Below, piece after piece: positions 35,053 to 44,659 of a DNA stretch of 64,000 bases; position 1 is the first letter of the stretch, and every line of letters begins with the position of its first letter. The notes under the pieces were generated by a model, which was given only the letters and a program-made list of their open reading frames with translations, had not been told where the DNA came from and made no database searches. This DNA is from Larkinella terrae. GTDB taxonomy: Bacteria > Bacteroidota > Bacteroidia > Cytophagales > Spirosomataceae. The stretch is taken from positions 652,426-716,425 of the forward strand of contig NZ_WJXZ01000009.1 in assembly GCF_009668025.1 (NCBI RefSeq). The letters run 5' to 3'. Position numbers and translations under genes: made by a program.

Positions 35053-35910
35053 TCAATAAGCGTTTATCGGTACGTTTGATGAAATGAACGTCAACAGGTC
35101 TTCGTTTAATTCATCTTTTTGCGTGAAGAATAAACCGTGTGGTTCTCCTTCATAAACAAGCAGTTGCGACTGCGGAATCAGCTCGTGCGTTTTTTGTCCG
35201 GACGATTCAAAAGGTACGGTTTGATCGGCATCACCATGAATAATCAGGGTTGGAACCGTAATTGCCGCCACATCGGCCCGGAAATCGGTGCTGGAGAAGG
35301 CTTTCGCACATTCGATTGTTGCCCGGGGTGAACCCAGCAATGCCAGCGTTTGGTCCCATTTCAAATGCGAATCGCTGACGGGATGGTTAAGCATATTCAC
35401 ACCATAAAATTGCTTGCCAAATGATGCCAGAAAATCGGCGCGGTCGGCCTGTATTTTTTCCAGCATTTCGTCAAATACGGACTGATCAACGCCATCCGGA
35501 TTATCATCGGTTTTTAGTAAATAGGGCGTTACCGCACTTACCAGAACAATCTTCGATACGCGCTCCGAACCGTGACGGCTCAGATACCGAACCACTTCTC
35601 CCCCACCCATCGAGAAACCAACCAGCGTAACATCTCTCAAATCCAGTTCATCCAGAATGGCTTTCAAATCATCCGCCAATGTATCATAATCGTAGCCATC
35701 CCACGGTTTCGACGATTTACCAAAGCCCCGACGATCGTAGGCAATGCAACGCAAACCGTGTTTTGGCAGCTCCGTTAATTGATATTCCCACATTTCATGA
35801 CTCAACGGCCAGCCGTGAATCAATACGACGGGATTTCCCGTACCCCAATCCTGATAGAACAGATTGACCGGCTCGCCGTTGCGACCGGTTCCAGCTTGAA
35901 TGTAACTCAT
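35053..35910 (-). CDS. Alpha/beta hydrolase, non-haem haloperoxidase/arylesterase type
   Basis: A 285-residue enzyme with the catalytic triad in family positions: nucleophile Ser100 in LVGFSMGGGEVVRYL, Asp in IHGDADQTVPFESSG, and His in VYEGEPHGLFFTQK. The oxyanion loop is VVLIHGWPLSHEMWEYQL. This pattern is shared by cofactor-free chloroperoxidases/perhydrolases and arylesterases, so ester hydrolysis with possible perhydrolysis is likely. There is no signal peptide, so it is cytosolic. It is the last gene before the hairpin gap. Confidence 0.92.
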   Translation of the reverse strand: MSYIQAGTGRNGEPVNLFYQDWGTGNPVVLIHGWPLSHEMWEYQLTELPKHGLRCIAYDRRGFGKSSKPWDGYDYDTLADDLKAILDELDLRDVTLVGFSMGGGEVVRYLSRHGSERVSKIVLVSAVTPYLLKTDDNPDGVDQSVFDEMLEKIQADRADFLASFGKQFYGVNMLNHPVSDSHLKWDQTLALLGSPRATIECAKAFSSTDFRADVAAITVPTLIIHGDADQTVPFESSGQKTHELIPQSQLLVYEGEPHGLFFTQKDELNEDLLTFISSNVPINAY

Positions 35911-36122
35911 AACGTTGATTAAGTCAGATACATCACGTGCATCGTAATTCTAACTAATCCGCTGGCAGTTATGTTATTATTTTCATTCGATTCCGATTTG
36001 GTAGTTCACTACTTGCTGTCGTTCGGTTCATGAGATACTCGTTTCTCGTCCGTTTGAAATACAACCTGATGCGCTTTTTATTCTGCTTAGAAACCGGCCA
36101 TTCTGTTATTTCAAACTGCGTC

Positions 36123-37184
36123 TTAATCAAACAGATTAAACTGCCGTTTACGGAGAAAACGGCTGGTGTCCAGTTTGGGTAACGCGTGGTCCGGAATGTA
36201 TTTTTTGAGCGCAAGGTGATGAAGCTGCCGGATTTGTTCGGCGAATCGTCCTTCTCCCGACATGCGGGTCCCAAACCGTGAGTCGTGAAGCTGTCCACCG
36301 TGGCATTCCCGAATCTGGCTCAGCACCTTGTCGGCCCGGTCGGGGTAATTTTTCCGAATCCAGTCTTCAAACAATGGTTCGATTGCACCATTTAATCGTA
36401 CAATGGTGTAACCCGCCCAGCGAGCCCCGTGTTTCCCGGCCGCTTCAATCAGTTTCGGAATTTCCTGATCGTTCAAGCCCGGAATGATCGGCGCGGTCAT
36501 CACGCCTACGGGAATACCAGCTTTTGTCAATTCAGCCATAACCTGCAAACGACGCTGAGCCGTTACCGTGCGCGGTTCCATCGCCTGCCGCAGTCTGTCG
36601 TCCAGAGTGGTTATAGAAATCAAAACCATCACGAGATTCTGAGCGGCCAGTTGCTGCAAAATGTCTTTATCGCGCAGAACCAGGGCATTTTTGGTGAGGA
36701 TGCTAACCGGATTTCGATACATCAGGCATCGTTCCAGCAGTTGGCGGGTTAACTTAAACCTCCGTTCGGCAGGCTGGTAACAATCGGTGTTCCCCGATAA
36801 ATGTATGACTTCAGGCTGGTAATTTTTCGACAGAAACTCTTTTTCCAATAAAGCCGGGGCATTTTTCTTAACCATAATTTTACTCTCGAAATCGAGTCCG
36901 GCCGAAAAGCCCCAATACTCGTGCGAATTCCGGGCGTAGCAGTATATGCACCCATGTTCGCAACCCATATACGGATTTACTGAAGCGACAAAACCGATAT
37001 CCGGGCTATTCGGTCGACTGACAATCTGCTTCGGATTGTCCTCATAAAACTGCGTTTTTACGGCGGGTTCCGGAAAATCATCATCCGGAACATCCTGCTC
37101 CGAATCCGGTTCTATTCGAAGGGCCTGGAATCGATTCGGTACATTGAATTGAGCCCCGCGCCCCTTCAGATAATCGTTTGTCAT
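36123..37184 (-). CDS. Radical SAM protein of the PA0069 / spore-photoproduct-lyase-like group
   Basis: A 353-residue protein starting MTNDYLKGRGAQFNVPNRFQ. The [4Fe-4S] cluster motif C-x3-C-x2-C is in NPYMGCEHGCIYCYARNSHE, the hallmark of the PA0069 family. Further conserved pieces are VIHLSGNTDCYQPAERRFKL, RNPVSILTKNALVLRDKDIL and MTAPIIPGLNDQEIP. The reaction is unknown, though relatives are grouped with DNA photoproduct lyases. A longer reading to 37241 adds 19 hydrophobic residues (MCYIFFLYYYVSTPESLF) and is probably not used. The 212-bp gap 35911-36122 shows nothing. Confidence 0.92.
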   Translation of the reverse strand: MTNDYLKGRGAQFNVPNRFQALRIEPDSEQDVPDDDFPEPAVKTQFYEDNPKQIVSRPNSPDIGFVASVNPYMGCEHGCIYCYARNSHEYWGFSAGLDFESKIMVKKNAPALLEKEFLSKNYQPEVIHLSGNTDCYQPAERRFKLTRQLLERCLMYRNPVSILTKNALVLRDKDILQQLAAQNLVMVLISITTLDDRLRQAMEPRTVTAQRRLQVMAELTKAGIPVGVMTAPIIPGLNDQEIPKLIEAAGKHGARWAGYTIVRLNGAIEPLFEDWIRKNYPDRADKVLSQIRECHGGQLHDSRFGTRMSGEGRFAEQIRQLHHLALKKYIPDHALPKLDTSRFLRKRQFNLFD

Positions 37185-37360
37185 AACAAAAAGCGATTCA
37201 GGTGTTGATACATAATAATATAAGAAAAATATATAACACACAACTAAATCACAATCTTTTCTATTAGATGGTGAATCAGTCCGCCTTTACCTGTTAAATT
37301 TTCTTAAATAACCGCCGTACTTTGCCAACCTTTTTGTTTATATCGAACTTGCCGTCGATT

Positions 37361-38059
37361 ATGAAGCTTCTATTCCTTTTATTATTTGTTTCTTTCGCGT
37401 CACTGGCGCAAACGCCGAAATATATTATTGGCAAAGTGCTGGATCAGGAAACGGGCCGGGGAGTCGGTAACGCCAGTGTCATCAACAAACGCACGCTGGC
37501 GGTCGGGCGCACCAATCAGATCGGTAATTATTACTTACAGGTAAAACCGGGCGATTCGGTAGTGGTAACCAGTCCTACGCACGGCCGTTATGCGTTTTTG
37601 TGGGATGGCACTACCCAGCAACCCGTCATGCGAATGAAGCGGCAACTGGCGGATAATGTAATCCAACTGGATGAAGTAACGGTTCGGGGGAAACAGGAAG
37701 CAGAACTCAAACGGGAATTGGAACAACTGCTCAGCGAACCGGAAGCCAAACGCGGACTAACGGGCGAGCAGGTGCTGGATCGGGCGGCTTCGGGTTCCGT
37801 GATCACGTTACTCTACGAAGCATTTAGCAAACGGGCCAAATCGGACCGTAAAGCCCTGGTTTTGATGCAGGAAGACCGTCGCCACAAGCTGGCATCTTAC
37901 CGGTTTGACCTAGTGGCCAGCCGAGCTACCGATCTGACGGGTGATAACCTGACCAAATTCAAAGAATTTTGCCGCTTCGAAGACATGTTTATTCTGCAAG
38001 CCTCCGAATACGAATTAACCTACGCGATTTTACAAAGCCTGAAAGAGTATAATCGTTAA
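37361..38059 (+). CDS. Secreted protein with carboxypeptidase-regulatory-like domain
   Basis: A 232-residue protein with signal peptide MKLLFLLLFVSFASLAQTPK. The first domain (about 20-100) is a CarboxypepD_reg-like beta-sandwich (YIIGKVLDQETGRGVGNASV, IGNYYLQVKPGDSVVVTSPT). The rest is helical and charged (QEAELKRELEQLLSEPEAKR), with no named domain. The same type of beta-sandwich opens SusC proteins, but here there is no plug or barrel. The function is unknown, probably envelope-related. An earlier TTG at 37322 would spoil the signal peptide. Confidence 0.8.
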   Translation: MKLLFLLLFVSFASLAQTPKYIIGKVLDQETGRGVGNASVINKRTLAVGRTNQIGNYYLQVKPGDSVVVTSPTHGRYAFLWDGTTQQPVMRMKRQLADNVIQLDEVTVRGKQEAELKRELEQLLSEPEAKRGLTGEQVLDRAASGSVITLLYEAFSKRAKSDRKALVLMQEDRRHKLASYRFDLVASRATDLTGDNLTKFKEFCRFEDMFILQASEYELTYAILQSLKEYNR

Positions 38060-38357
38060 TCGTGATCCCAGATCGATTATATGCTCGCCATGGGCGCACC
38101 TAAGTAGTAAGTGGTTTTACTCTGCTAAAACAAAAAAGCCATGCGGGATTTCCCTCATGGCTTTCTGATTTACTCAACGTTATGAAAAACTTTTCTTTTC
38201 GATGCAAATATATAATATTAGTTAAGATATAAAATCCAAAAAGGTCAAAAAAATTTTACACGATCAATATTTACCTTCTTAGACACTCACTATCAACTAA
38301 TTACACAAGTTACTAAATCCGACAACTAAGCAACAAAGTAAGTACTATTACTTAGTA
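38060..38357. terminator. Convergent gap with a two-way hairpin terminator at 38135-38164
   Basis: AAAGCCATG (38135-38143) and CATGGCTTT (38156-38164) form a 9-bp stem with an A run on the left and T residues on the right, so it can end transcription from either side. The remaining bases to 38357 are AT-rich and hold no supported feature. Confidence 0.8.
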
Positions 38358-39023
38358 TTACTCATCCAATATCGCTCCATCCCGAATTGTCAGTCTGCGA
38401 TCTGCCATGTTCGCTAACAAATCGTTATGGGTTACGATAACGAATGTTTGCTTGAATTCGTCCCGCAACCGGAAGAAAAGCTGATGCAATTCTTCGGCAT
38501 TGTGCGAATCCAGGTTTCCACTGGGTTCATCGGCAAAAATAATGGCCGGCGAGTTAATCAGTGCCCTGGCAACGGCGGTTCGTTGTTGCTCCCCTCCTGA
38601 TAATTGAGACGGTAAATGGTCCTTTCGGTCACTTAATCCTAAAATATTTAATAATTCTTCTGCTCTGGCTTGCACCTTCCGGTCCTCATTTCCAGCAATA
38701 TAGCCCGGCAAACAAACATTTTCGAGGGCCGTAAATTCGGCGAGCAGGTTGTGAAACTGGAACACAAAGCCGATCCGTTCGTTTCGAAACCGGGCCAGTT
38801 CCTTTTCGTTCAAACCGAAAACATTTTGCCCAGCCAGTGTCACCTGGCCGGAATCGGGCCGGTCGAGCGTGCCCAGAATGTGCAAAAGTGTACTTTTTCC
38901 GGCGCCGGAAGCACCAACGATCGAAACGATTTCGCCGGCTTGTATACTTAAATTAATTCCCTTCAAAACGGGCAGATCGCCGTGCGAACGGATCAGGTCA
39001 ACTGCTTTCAGAAGCGGTTCCAT
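38358..39023 (-). CDS. ABC transporter ATP-binding protein, LolD/MacB type
   Basis: A 221-residue ATPase with Walker A ([20 protein letters not shown]), Q-loop ([20 protein letters not shown]), ABC signature ([19 protein letters not shown]), Walker B ([13 protein letters not shown]) and H-loop ([17 protein letters not shown]). It is closest in style to LolD, which powers release of lipoproteins from the inner membrane, or to MacB-type exporters. No permease gene adjoins it here, so its partner must be elsewhere. It is divergent from sucC. Confidence 0.93.
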   Translation of the reverse strand: MEPLLKAVDLIRSHGDLPVLKGINLSIQAGEIVSIVGASGAGKSTLLHILGTLDRPDSGQVTLAGQNVFGLNEKELARFRNERIGFVFQFHNLLAEFTALENVCLPGYIAGNEDRKVQARAEELLNILGLSDRKDHLPSQLSGGEQQRTAVARALINSPAIIFADEPSGNLDSHNAEELHQLFFRLRDEFKQTFVIVTHNDLLANMADRRLTIRDGAILDE

Positions 39024-39188
39024 ATAGTTAGGATTGGGGTCAGATTTACCGTTTCTGGCGTAACGTAACGATGTTCATGTAAAATGTAAATTGAAACTCA
39101 CTACCTGAAACTCGAAACTATAACCGATTAATTTGTTAAGTTTACCGCGAAAATAAGTTTTTTTTCACCATTCCTTGTTTTGCTCAAT

Positions 39189-40412
39189 ATGAACATCCAC
39201 GAGTACCAGGGTAAAGAGATATTAAAAAACTACGGTGTCCGCGTTCAGGAAGGCATCGTGGCCGAATCACCCGAAAAAGCCGTTGAAGCCGCCAAGCAGA
39301 TCATGGCGCAAACCAATTCCAAGTTTGTAGTGATCAAATCCCAGATTCACGCCGGAGGCCGCGGAAAAGGCAAAATCCGGGGTTCGGAGCAACGGGGGGT
39401 TCAGTTAGCCAAATCGGTTGACGATGTGCGGGACATTTCAAAGAATCTGATTGGCAACGTTCTGGTTACGCACCAGACCGGTCCCGAGGGTAAAAAAGTA
39501 AATAAAGTACTGGTTGCTCAGGACGTTTACTACCCCGGCGCTTCGGATCCGAAAGAATTTTACATCGGTATTCTGCTCGACCGGGCCAAAGCCTGTAACG
39601 TAATCATGGCCAGCACCGAGGGCGGGATGGACATTGAGGAAGTTGCGGAACATACGCCCGAAAAAATCTTCAAGGAATGGGTCGATCCGGCCATCGGATT
39701 GCAGCCTTTTCAGGTTCGGAACATTGCCTTTGCGCTGGGTTTGCAAGGGGAAGCCTTCAAGGAAATGGTCAAATTCGTCGGATCGCTCTACAAGGCGTAC
39801 GTCGAAACGGATTCATCCATGTTTGAAATCAATCCGGTTTTGAAAACATCGGATAATAAAATTCTGGCCGTTGATGCGAAAGTCAATCTGGACGACAATG
39901 CGCTGTATCGCCATCCGGATTTGATTCACCTCCGCGACATCACGGAAGAAGATCCGCTGGAAGTGGAAGCTACCGCCAACGACCTGAACTACGTCAAACT
40001 GGACGGAAATGTGGGTTGTATGGTCAACGGCGCCGGTCTGGCAATGGCCACAATGGACATCATCAAACTGTCGGGTGGAGAACCTGCCAACTTCCTGGAC
40101 GTCGGTGGAGGAGCAAACGCCAAAACCGTTGAAGCCGGTTTCCGCATTATCCTGAAAGATCCAAACGTAAAAGCAATCCTGATCAACATCTTCGGCGGAA
40201 TCGTTCGCTGCGACCGCGTGGCAACGGGTGTCGTGGAAGCGTACAAAGCCATTGGCGACATCAAGGTTCCGATCATTGTCCGTCTGCAAGGCACCAACGC
40301 TGAAGAGGGCGCCCGCATTATCGACGAGTCCGGTCTGAAAGTTTACTCAGCTGTTCAGTTGAAAGATGCCGCTGCGAAAGTGAAGCAGGTGCTCGAGGAG
40401 CTGGGAGAATAG
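39189..40412 (+). CDS. sucC: Succinate--CoA ligase (ADP-forming) beta subunit
   Basis: A 407-residue TCA-cycle enzyme subunit that, with SucD, converts succinyl-CoA to succinate while making ATP. It starts MNIHEYQGKEILKNYGVRV; ATG 39189 matches the family start better than TTG 39180. The ATP-grasp part shows HAGGRGKGKIRGSEQRGV, the metal site is SSMFEINPVLKTSDN, and the C-terminal CoA-side domain has FLDVGGGANAKTVEAGF and INIFGGIVRCDRVATG. sucD is not adjacent, as is common in Bacteroidota. A long hairpin lies between its stop and the convergent M48 gene. Confidence 0.97.
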   Translation: MNIHEYQGKEILKNYGVRVQEGIVAESPEKAVEAAKQIMAQTNSKFVVIKSQIHAGGRGKGKIRGSEQRGVQLAKSVDDVRDISKNLIGNVLVTHQTGPEGKKVNKVLVAQDVYYPGASDPKEFYIGILLDRAKACNVIMASTEGGMDIEEVAEHTPEKIFKEWVDPAIGLQPFQVRNIAFALGLQGEAFKEMVKFVGSLYKAYVETDSSMFEINPVLKTSDNKILAVDAKVNLDDNALYRHPDLIHLRDITEEDPLEVEATANDLNYVKLDGNVGCMVNGAGLAMATMDIIKLSGGEPANFLDVGGGANAKTVEAGFRIILKDPNVKAILINIFGGIVRCDRVATGVVEAYKAIGDIKVPIIVRLQGTNAEEGARIIDESGLKVYSAVQLKDAAAKVKQVLEELGE

Positions 40413-40427
40413 CGTTTTGAAAGTTGT

Positions 40428-40517
40428 TTCGCGGAGCTAAGCGGAGAAAAAAGAGTTAAGCGAAGAAGATTTATTTTCTCTGCTTAACTCTTTTTTTCTT
40501 CGCTTGACTCCGCGAAA
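40428..40517. repeat. Long hairpin filling the sucC / M48 convergent gap
   Basis: A left arm of about 34 bp (40428-40461: TTTCGCGGAGCTAAGCGGAG, then AAAAAAGAGTTAAGC) pairs with a right arm at 40482-40517 with few mismatches; the loop is about 20 AT-rich bases. The element takes up most of the 115-bp gap between the two stop codons (40412 and 40528) and is likely a two-way terminator. Its stem sequence is unrelated to the 78/79-bp elements. Confidence 0.88.
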
Positions 40518-40527
40518 TAGTTCTTTT

Positions 40528-41355
40528 TTACCGTTTTGATTTCTGGTAATACTTCATCGCGTCGGACATCTGGCTTTGCAGGTCGCGAATCCGGCGCTCA
40601 TCCGACGGGTGAGTGGAAAGGAATTCCGGCGGTTTTTGACCCGATCCGGCTTTGGCCATCCGACTCCAGAAATTAACGGCTTCCTGCGGATTATATCCCG
40701 CCATTGCCATAAAAATCAATCCCAATTTATCGGCTTCCGACTCCTGTGAGCGGCTGTGCGGTAAGGCACGGCCAACCTGATAGGCAACGGGCAAACCGGC
40801 TCCCACAGCCTGTAGCAGTAGCGCGTTCGTCTGGCTTCGCTGGTTCTGGGAAAGCGATCCCAGAAGCAATTGGCCACCCTGTAATAAACCGCTCGCGACC
40901 AGTTCTTCACTCATCCGCTCATTACCGTGTTCGGCAATGGCATGCGAGACTTCGTGCCCCATAACCGTCGCTACACCGGCTTCGTTTTGCGTATAAGGCA
41001 AAATACCCGTGTAAAAGGCAACTTTACCCCCCGGCATACACCAGGCGTTGACCTGGGGACTTTCAATCAGGTGGAATTCCCATTGGAAACCTTTCAGGCG
41101 GTCGCTCAGGTTGTTAGCCGCCATATAGGATTCGACGGCTTTCTGAATCCGGACACCAACCCGTTTGATCATATCTTCCTGACCGCCGGAATTAACCACC
41201 TTACTCGAATCCAACACGCCTTTATAGTTCGTAAAACTTAATGGCAGCATCTGTTCGTTCGGTATTAAAATCAGTTGCTTCCGACCGGTAAGCGGGACCT
41301 TCTGACAGGCAATGACGAGGCCAAGCATCAGCATGGCCATTATCGCTTTTTTCAT
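40528..41355 (-). CDS. M48-family zinc metallopeptidase lipoprotein
   Basis: A 275-residue protein with lipobox Cys17 (LMLGLVIACQKVP). The zinc motif HExxH is in VMGHEVSHAIAEHGNERMSE, and a downstream Glu for the third ligand lies in SRSQESEADKLGLIFMAMAG. The C-terminal segment FLSTHPSDERRIRDLQSQM is typical of periplasmic M48 (LoiP/BepA-like) proteases, which handle outer-membrane protein quality. Complete length; single gene. Confidence 0.93.
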   Translation of the reverse strand: MKKAIMAMLMLGLVIACQKVPLTGRKQLILIPNEQMLPLSFTNYKGVLDSSKVVNSGGQEDMIKRVGVRIQKAVESYMAANNLSDRLKGFQWEFHLIESPQVNAWCMPGGKVAFYTGILPYTQNEAGVATVMGHEVSHAIAEHGNERMSEELVASGLLQGGQLLLGSLSQNQRSQTNALLLQAVGAGLPVAYQVGRALPHSRSQESEADKLGLIFMAMAGYNPQEAVNFWSRMAKAGSGQKPPEFLSTHPSDERRIRDLQSQMSDAMKYYQKSKR

Positions 41356-41453
41356 GGTGAGAGTTAATAGAGTTTACAATTTTAGACGTCAAAACTACCT
41401 ATAAGAGACTGTTGGAAGCCCCAATTTGTTCATTTTTTTTAATAAGCTTGTGG

Positions 41454-41480
41454 TTGGGCCGTCTTTCCTGTTTAGATTTG
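41454..41480 (+). promoter_or_regulatory. Candidate promoter of the 41.5-48.3 kb gene run
   Basis: TTG (41454-41456) and TAGATTTG (41473-41480, exact TAnnTTTG) with a 16-nt spacer; another TTG at 41448-41450 gives 22 nt. The ATG at 41506 follows 25 nt after the box. Confidence 0.55.
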
Positions 41481-41505
41481 TGACCGCAGAAAAAGTTTAA
41501 ATCGC

Positions 41506-42117
41506 ATGAAAATCATCGCTGTCGGGCGGAATTACGCCGAACACATCAAGGAATTGAACAACGAACAACCCGATGATCCGGTTATTTTTACCAAGCCCGA
41601 AACGGCCCTTCTGCGTTCCGGCGATCCGTTTTTCTATCCGGATTTTTCGTCCGATGTTCACTTTGAAGTTGAAATTCTGGTACGGATTGGCCGGACCGGT
41701 AAAAATATCGAGCAAAAATTCGCCCACCGGTATTACGATGAGATCGGAATTGGCGTTGATTTCACAGCCCGCGATCTTCAGTCGAAGCTGAAAGCCAAGG
41801 GTTTACCCTGGGACTTAGCCAAAGGATTCAACGGTTCAGCCCCGATGTCGCCCTTTATCCCGAAAACGGATTTTCCGGATTTGCGCAATCTTAATTTCCG
41901 GCTCGACGTTAACGGAGAAACCCGGCAGGCGGGCAATACGTCCATGATGTTGTTTCAGATCGACTACCTGATTTCCTTCGTTTCGAACTATTTTATGCTT
42001 CTTCAGGGCGACATTCTTTTCACCGGAACCCCGAAAGGCGTTGGCCCCGTCCAGATTGGCGACCGGTTGACGGCTTATATCGAAGACCGGAAAATGTTAG
42101 AGTTTGATGTAAAATAG
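41506..42117 (+). CDS. Fumarylacetoacetate hydrolase (FAH) family protein
   Basis: A 203-residue cytosolic enzyme with the FAH fold: MKIIAVGRNYAEHIKELNNE at the start, PVIFTKPETALLR, the metal-binding acidic residues in VHFEVEILVRIGRTGK (E-x-E) and the family block ALISQ-like GIGVDFTARDLQSKLKAKGL, then FTGTPKGVGPVQIGDRL. Family members hydrolyse or decarboxylate 1,3-diketo acids (acylpyruvase, oxaloacetate decarboxylase); the exact substrate is not decidable. It opens a same-strand run and has a good promoter. Confidence 0.92.
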   Translation: MKIIAVGRNYAEHIKELNNEQPDDPVIFTKPETALLRSGDPFFYPDFSSDVHFEVEILVRIGRTGKNIEQKFAHRYYDEIGIGVDFTARDLQSKLKAKGLPWDLAKGFNGSAPMSPFIPKTDFPDLRNLNFRLDVNGETRQAGNTSMMLFQIDYLISFVSNYFMLLQGDILFTGTPKGVGPVQIGDRLTAYIEDRKMLEFDVK

Positions 42118-42139
42118 CGATCAGTCAAGGCTGGAGATT

Positions 42140-44134
42140 ATGGTAGAATTTGTGAGAAAAAAGCTGGTAAGTGTTTATATCGTTGGTTTTCTGCTATTTA
42201 TTCGTTCAGCAGGCTTCGGACAGGCAACGCCCGACAAGGAAATTCTGAAAGCCGTTCAGCCCGGTTATTTTTTGTTTCCGATCATGCCCGGTGAAGCCAA
42301 TTCGCTCTCGGGCGGTTTAGGCGACCTCCGCCCCAATCACTTCCACGCCGGTATCGACATCCGCACTGCCCAACGGGAGGGGCTAGACGTTTACGCAGCC
42401 GCCGACGGTTATGTATCCCGGATTGCGGTTTTTACGGGCGGTTATGGCAATGTCATTTTTATTAAACATCCTAATGGTCTAACGACGGTTTACGGCCACC
42501 TAAAAACCCTGAACGACACGCTGGGGCGGTTTTTGAGGGCGGAACAATACAAAAAGCAAACATTTGAAATCGATCTGCGTCCGCAACCGAATCAGTTTCC
42601 GGTCAAAAAAGGAGAAATCATTGCGCTGTCGGGTAACACGGGTGGTTCGGGTGGTCCCCACCTTCACTTCGAAGTCCGCGATGCTAAAAACAATTTGCTA
42701 AACCCGCTTCTGTTTGGTTTTCAGGAAATTGAGGACGAGCTCCCCCCCTTTTTTGAACGAATTGCCCTCCAGCCATTAACCCCTGCTTCCCGCGTGAATG
42801 GTCAGGCCAGCCGGATTGCCTTTACGCCAATTCGCAAGCCGAATGGCGATTATGTGCTGACGCAACCCGTTTCGGCCAGCGGGTTGATTGGCCTGGAAGT
42901 GTTAGGCCACGACCGGACGAGCGGATCGCCGTTCAAAAATGGATTGACCTGTATCGAAATTCAACTGGACAACCGGGAAGTGTTTGCCTACAACATGAAC
43001 AATTTCCCGAACGAGGATACCCGGTTCATTAATCTCCACATGAATTACAGCGTGGAACAACTGACCGGCCAGCGGTTTCACCGCTGTTACCTCGCCGACG
43101 GAAATACGCTGAATTTGTACCGCTACGATGGAAAACGTGGAAAATTGCCGCTTTTCGACGGCCAGCCGCACGAAGTCAGCATCACGCTATACGACTGCTT
43201 TCAGCATGCCTGTACCCTGCGGTTTACGGTGAATCCTGAAGTTGAAAGCGAAACCGTTGCTAAACTGATACCGAGTAAATTGCCCACGGCTCTTTTTACT
43301 TCGATGGAAGAAAATACGCTGATCATCCGGGCCCGGAATTTCCCGACGACCGCTGCTCCAGTCGCTCAATTGTATGTGAGCGGAACAACTTTGGAGTTAC
43401 CGGTCAGTTATATTCGGGCCAACGAAGCCAGCTATGTCATTGATTTAAAAAAGCAATTACCGGATTCAATAAAGATTGGAAAAACCGTTCAGGTGCTGAA
43501 TTTCAAAAAGCGAATTATTCCGGGTCAGGAAACCACCTACCGGGATTCGGCGGTTACGATTACGTTTCGGCCGGAAACCCTGTATGATACACTTCATCTT
43601 GCCGTTTCGAGTTCCGGTAACCGTCTGACGATCAATCAGGGAATCGTTGCGATGAACGACTATTTTGAAGTCAATTTTGCGCCGAAGGAGCCGCTGGAAA
43701 ACCGTCAGAAAACCCAGATTTATCTGGTAAATGGCGGAGGGCGTTCGTACGTCGGCGGTTTTTGGAAAGACGAGCGGTTTTTGTTCAAAGCCCGTCAATT
43801 GGGTACTTTTCAACTTTTGACCGATTTGAATCCGCCGACGGTGAAAATTTTACGAAAGGATTATCAGGCACTGGTAGCAACTGTCAAAGACGATCTGTCG
43901 GGTATCGACAGCGTTCGGGCGATGGTCAACGGGGAGTGGATTCTGATGCAATACGATTATAAAAAAGCGTTAGTCTGGTCGGATAAACTCGATCCGGCCA
44001 AACCATTTGAAGGTACTGTGGTGTTGGAAGTGAAAGACCGGGCCGGTAATCTGACAACCGTAACGGCGATGTTGCCTCCGGCTCCCCGGCCAATGGCAGT
44101 AGATTCGGCGGCTATTTCAAACAAGGAAAATTAG
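42140..44134 (+). CDS. M23-family (LytM-like) metallopeptidase
   Basis: A 664-residue exported protein with a signal peptide (about 1-30, KLVSVYIVGFLLFIRSAGFG). The M23 domain lies near residues 55-195, with the zinc ligands in NHFHAGIDIRTAQREG and the later HLHFEVRDAKNN. The long C-terminal part is beta-rich, with no named domain. M23 proteins cut peptide cross-links in peptidoglycan or anchor envelope complexes. It begins 22 bp after the FAH gene stop, so they may be co-transcribed. Confidence 0.92.
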   Translation: MVEFVRKKLVSVYIVGFLLFIRSAGFGQATPDKEILKAVQPGYFLFPIMPGEANSLSGGLGDLRPNHFHAGIDIRTAQREGLDVYAAADGYVSRIAVFTGGYGNVIFIKHPNGLTTVYGHLKTLNDTLGRFLRAEQYKKQTFEIDLRPQPNQFPVKKGEIIALSGNTGGSGGPHLHFEVRDAKNNLLNPLLFGFQEIEDELPPFFERIALQPLTPASRVNGQASRIAFTPIRKPNGDYVLTQPVSASGLIGLEVLGHDRTSGSPFKNGLTCIEIQLDNREVFAYNMNNFPNEDTRFINLHMNYSVEQLTGQRFHRCYLADGNTLNLYRYDGKRGKLPLFDGQPHEVSITLYDCFQHACTLRFTVNPEVESETVAKLIPSKLPTALFTSMEENTLIIRARNFPTTAAPVAQLYVSGTTLELPVSYIRANEASYVIDLKKQLPDSIKIGKTVQVLNFKKRIIPGQETTYRDSAVTITFRPETLYDTLHLAVSSSGNRLTINQGIVAMNDYFEVNFAPKEPLENRQKTQIYLVNGGGRSYVGGFWKDERFLFKARQLGTFQLLTDLNPPTVKILRKDYQALVATVKDDLSGIDSVRAMVNGEWILMQYDYKKALVWSDKLDPAKPFEGTVVLEVKDRAGNLTTVTAMLPPAPRPMAVDSAAISNKEN

Positions 44135-44200
44135 GCTTTAACGGGCAATGTGCTTTTTTTGCCGTTACTTGCCAGTCCGAAGACTGTAAACTTAAAAATT

Positions 44201-44650
44201 ATGTCTCTCCAAATCGGCGACGCGGCACCCGAATTCGAAACCCGCGACCAGAATGGCAACCCGGTCCGGCTCTCGGATTTTAAGGGTAAAAAAGTTGTGT
44301 TGTATTTCTATCCCAAAGACGACACGCCCGGTTGTACGGCCGAAGCCTGTAATCTCCGCGACAATTATAATTACCTGCTCAAAGCGGGTTACGAAGTCCT
44401 GGGGGTCAGTGTCGATGATGAAAAGTCGCACCAGAAATTCATCAAGAAATTCAATCTGCCGTTTGCTTTGCTGGCCGATACGGATCACAAACTCGTGGAA
44501 GCCTATGACGTCTGGCACGAGAAGTCGATGTTTGGCAAGAATTACATGGGCATTGTTCGGACCACCTTTATCATCGACGAAAACGGAATCATTTCCGATA
44601 TTATCACCAAAGTCGATAATGAAAACCACACGGAGCAGATTTTAAAATAG
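44201..44650 (+). CDS. bcp: Thioredoxin-dependent peroxiredoxin, BCP type
   Basis: A 149-residue cytosolic peroxidase (MSLQIGDAAPEFETRDQNGN). The peroxidatic Cys and probable resolving Cys are five residues apart in DDTPGCTAEACNLRD, the BCP arrangement. The family Thr and the catalytic Arg are present (YPKDDTPGC and GIVRTTFIIDENG). It reduces peroxides with thioredoxin. Start ATG 44201 is chosen because the family begins at this Met; a GTG 17 codons upstream is not needed. Confidence 0.95.
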   Translation: MSLQIGDAAPEFETRDQNGNPVRLSDFKGKKVVLYFYPKDDTPGCTAEACNLRDNYNYLLKAGYEVLGVSVDDEKSHQKFIKKFNLPFALLADTDHKLVEAYDVWHEKSMFGKNYMGIVRTTFIIDENGIISDIITKVDNENHTEQILK

Positions 44651-44659
44651 AAGTACGAT

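Noticed and set aside
35969..36298. A 109-codon minus-strand frame at the end of the radical SAM gene
   Set aside because: It overlaps the radical SAM gene in another frame and its translation has no conserved motifs.
39090..39125. GAAACTC-type words near the sucC promoter as another simple-sequence hairpin
   Set aside because: Only one arm-like stretch is present; no complementary arm was found nearby.
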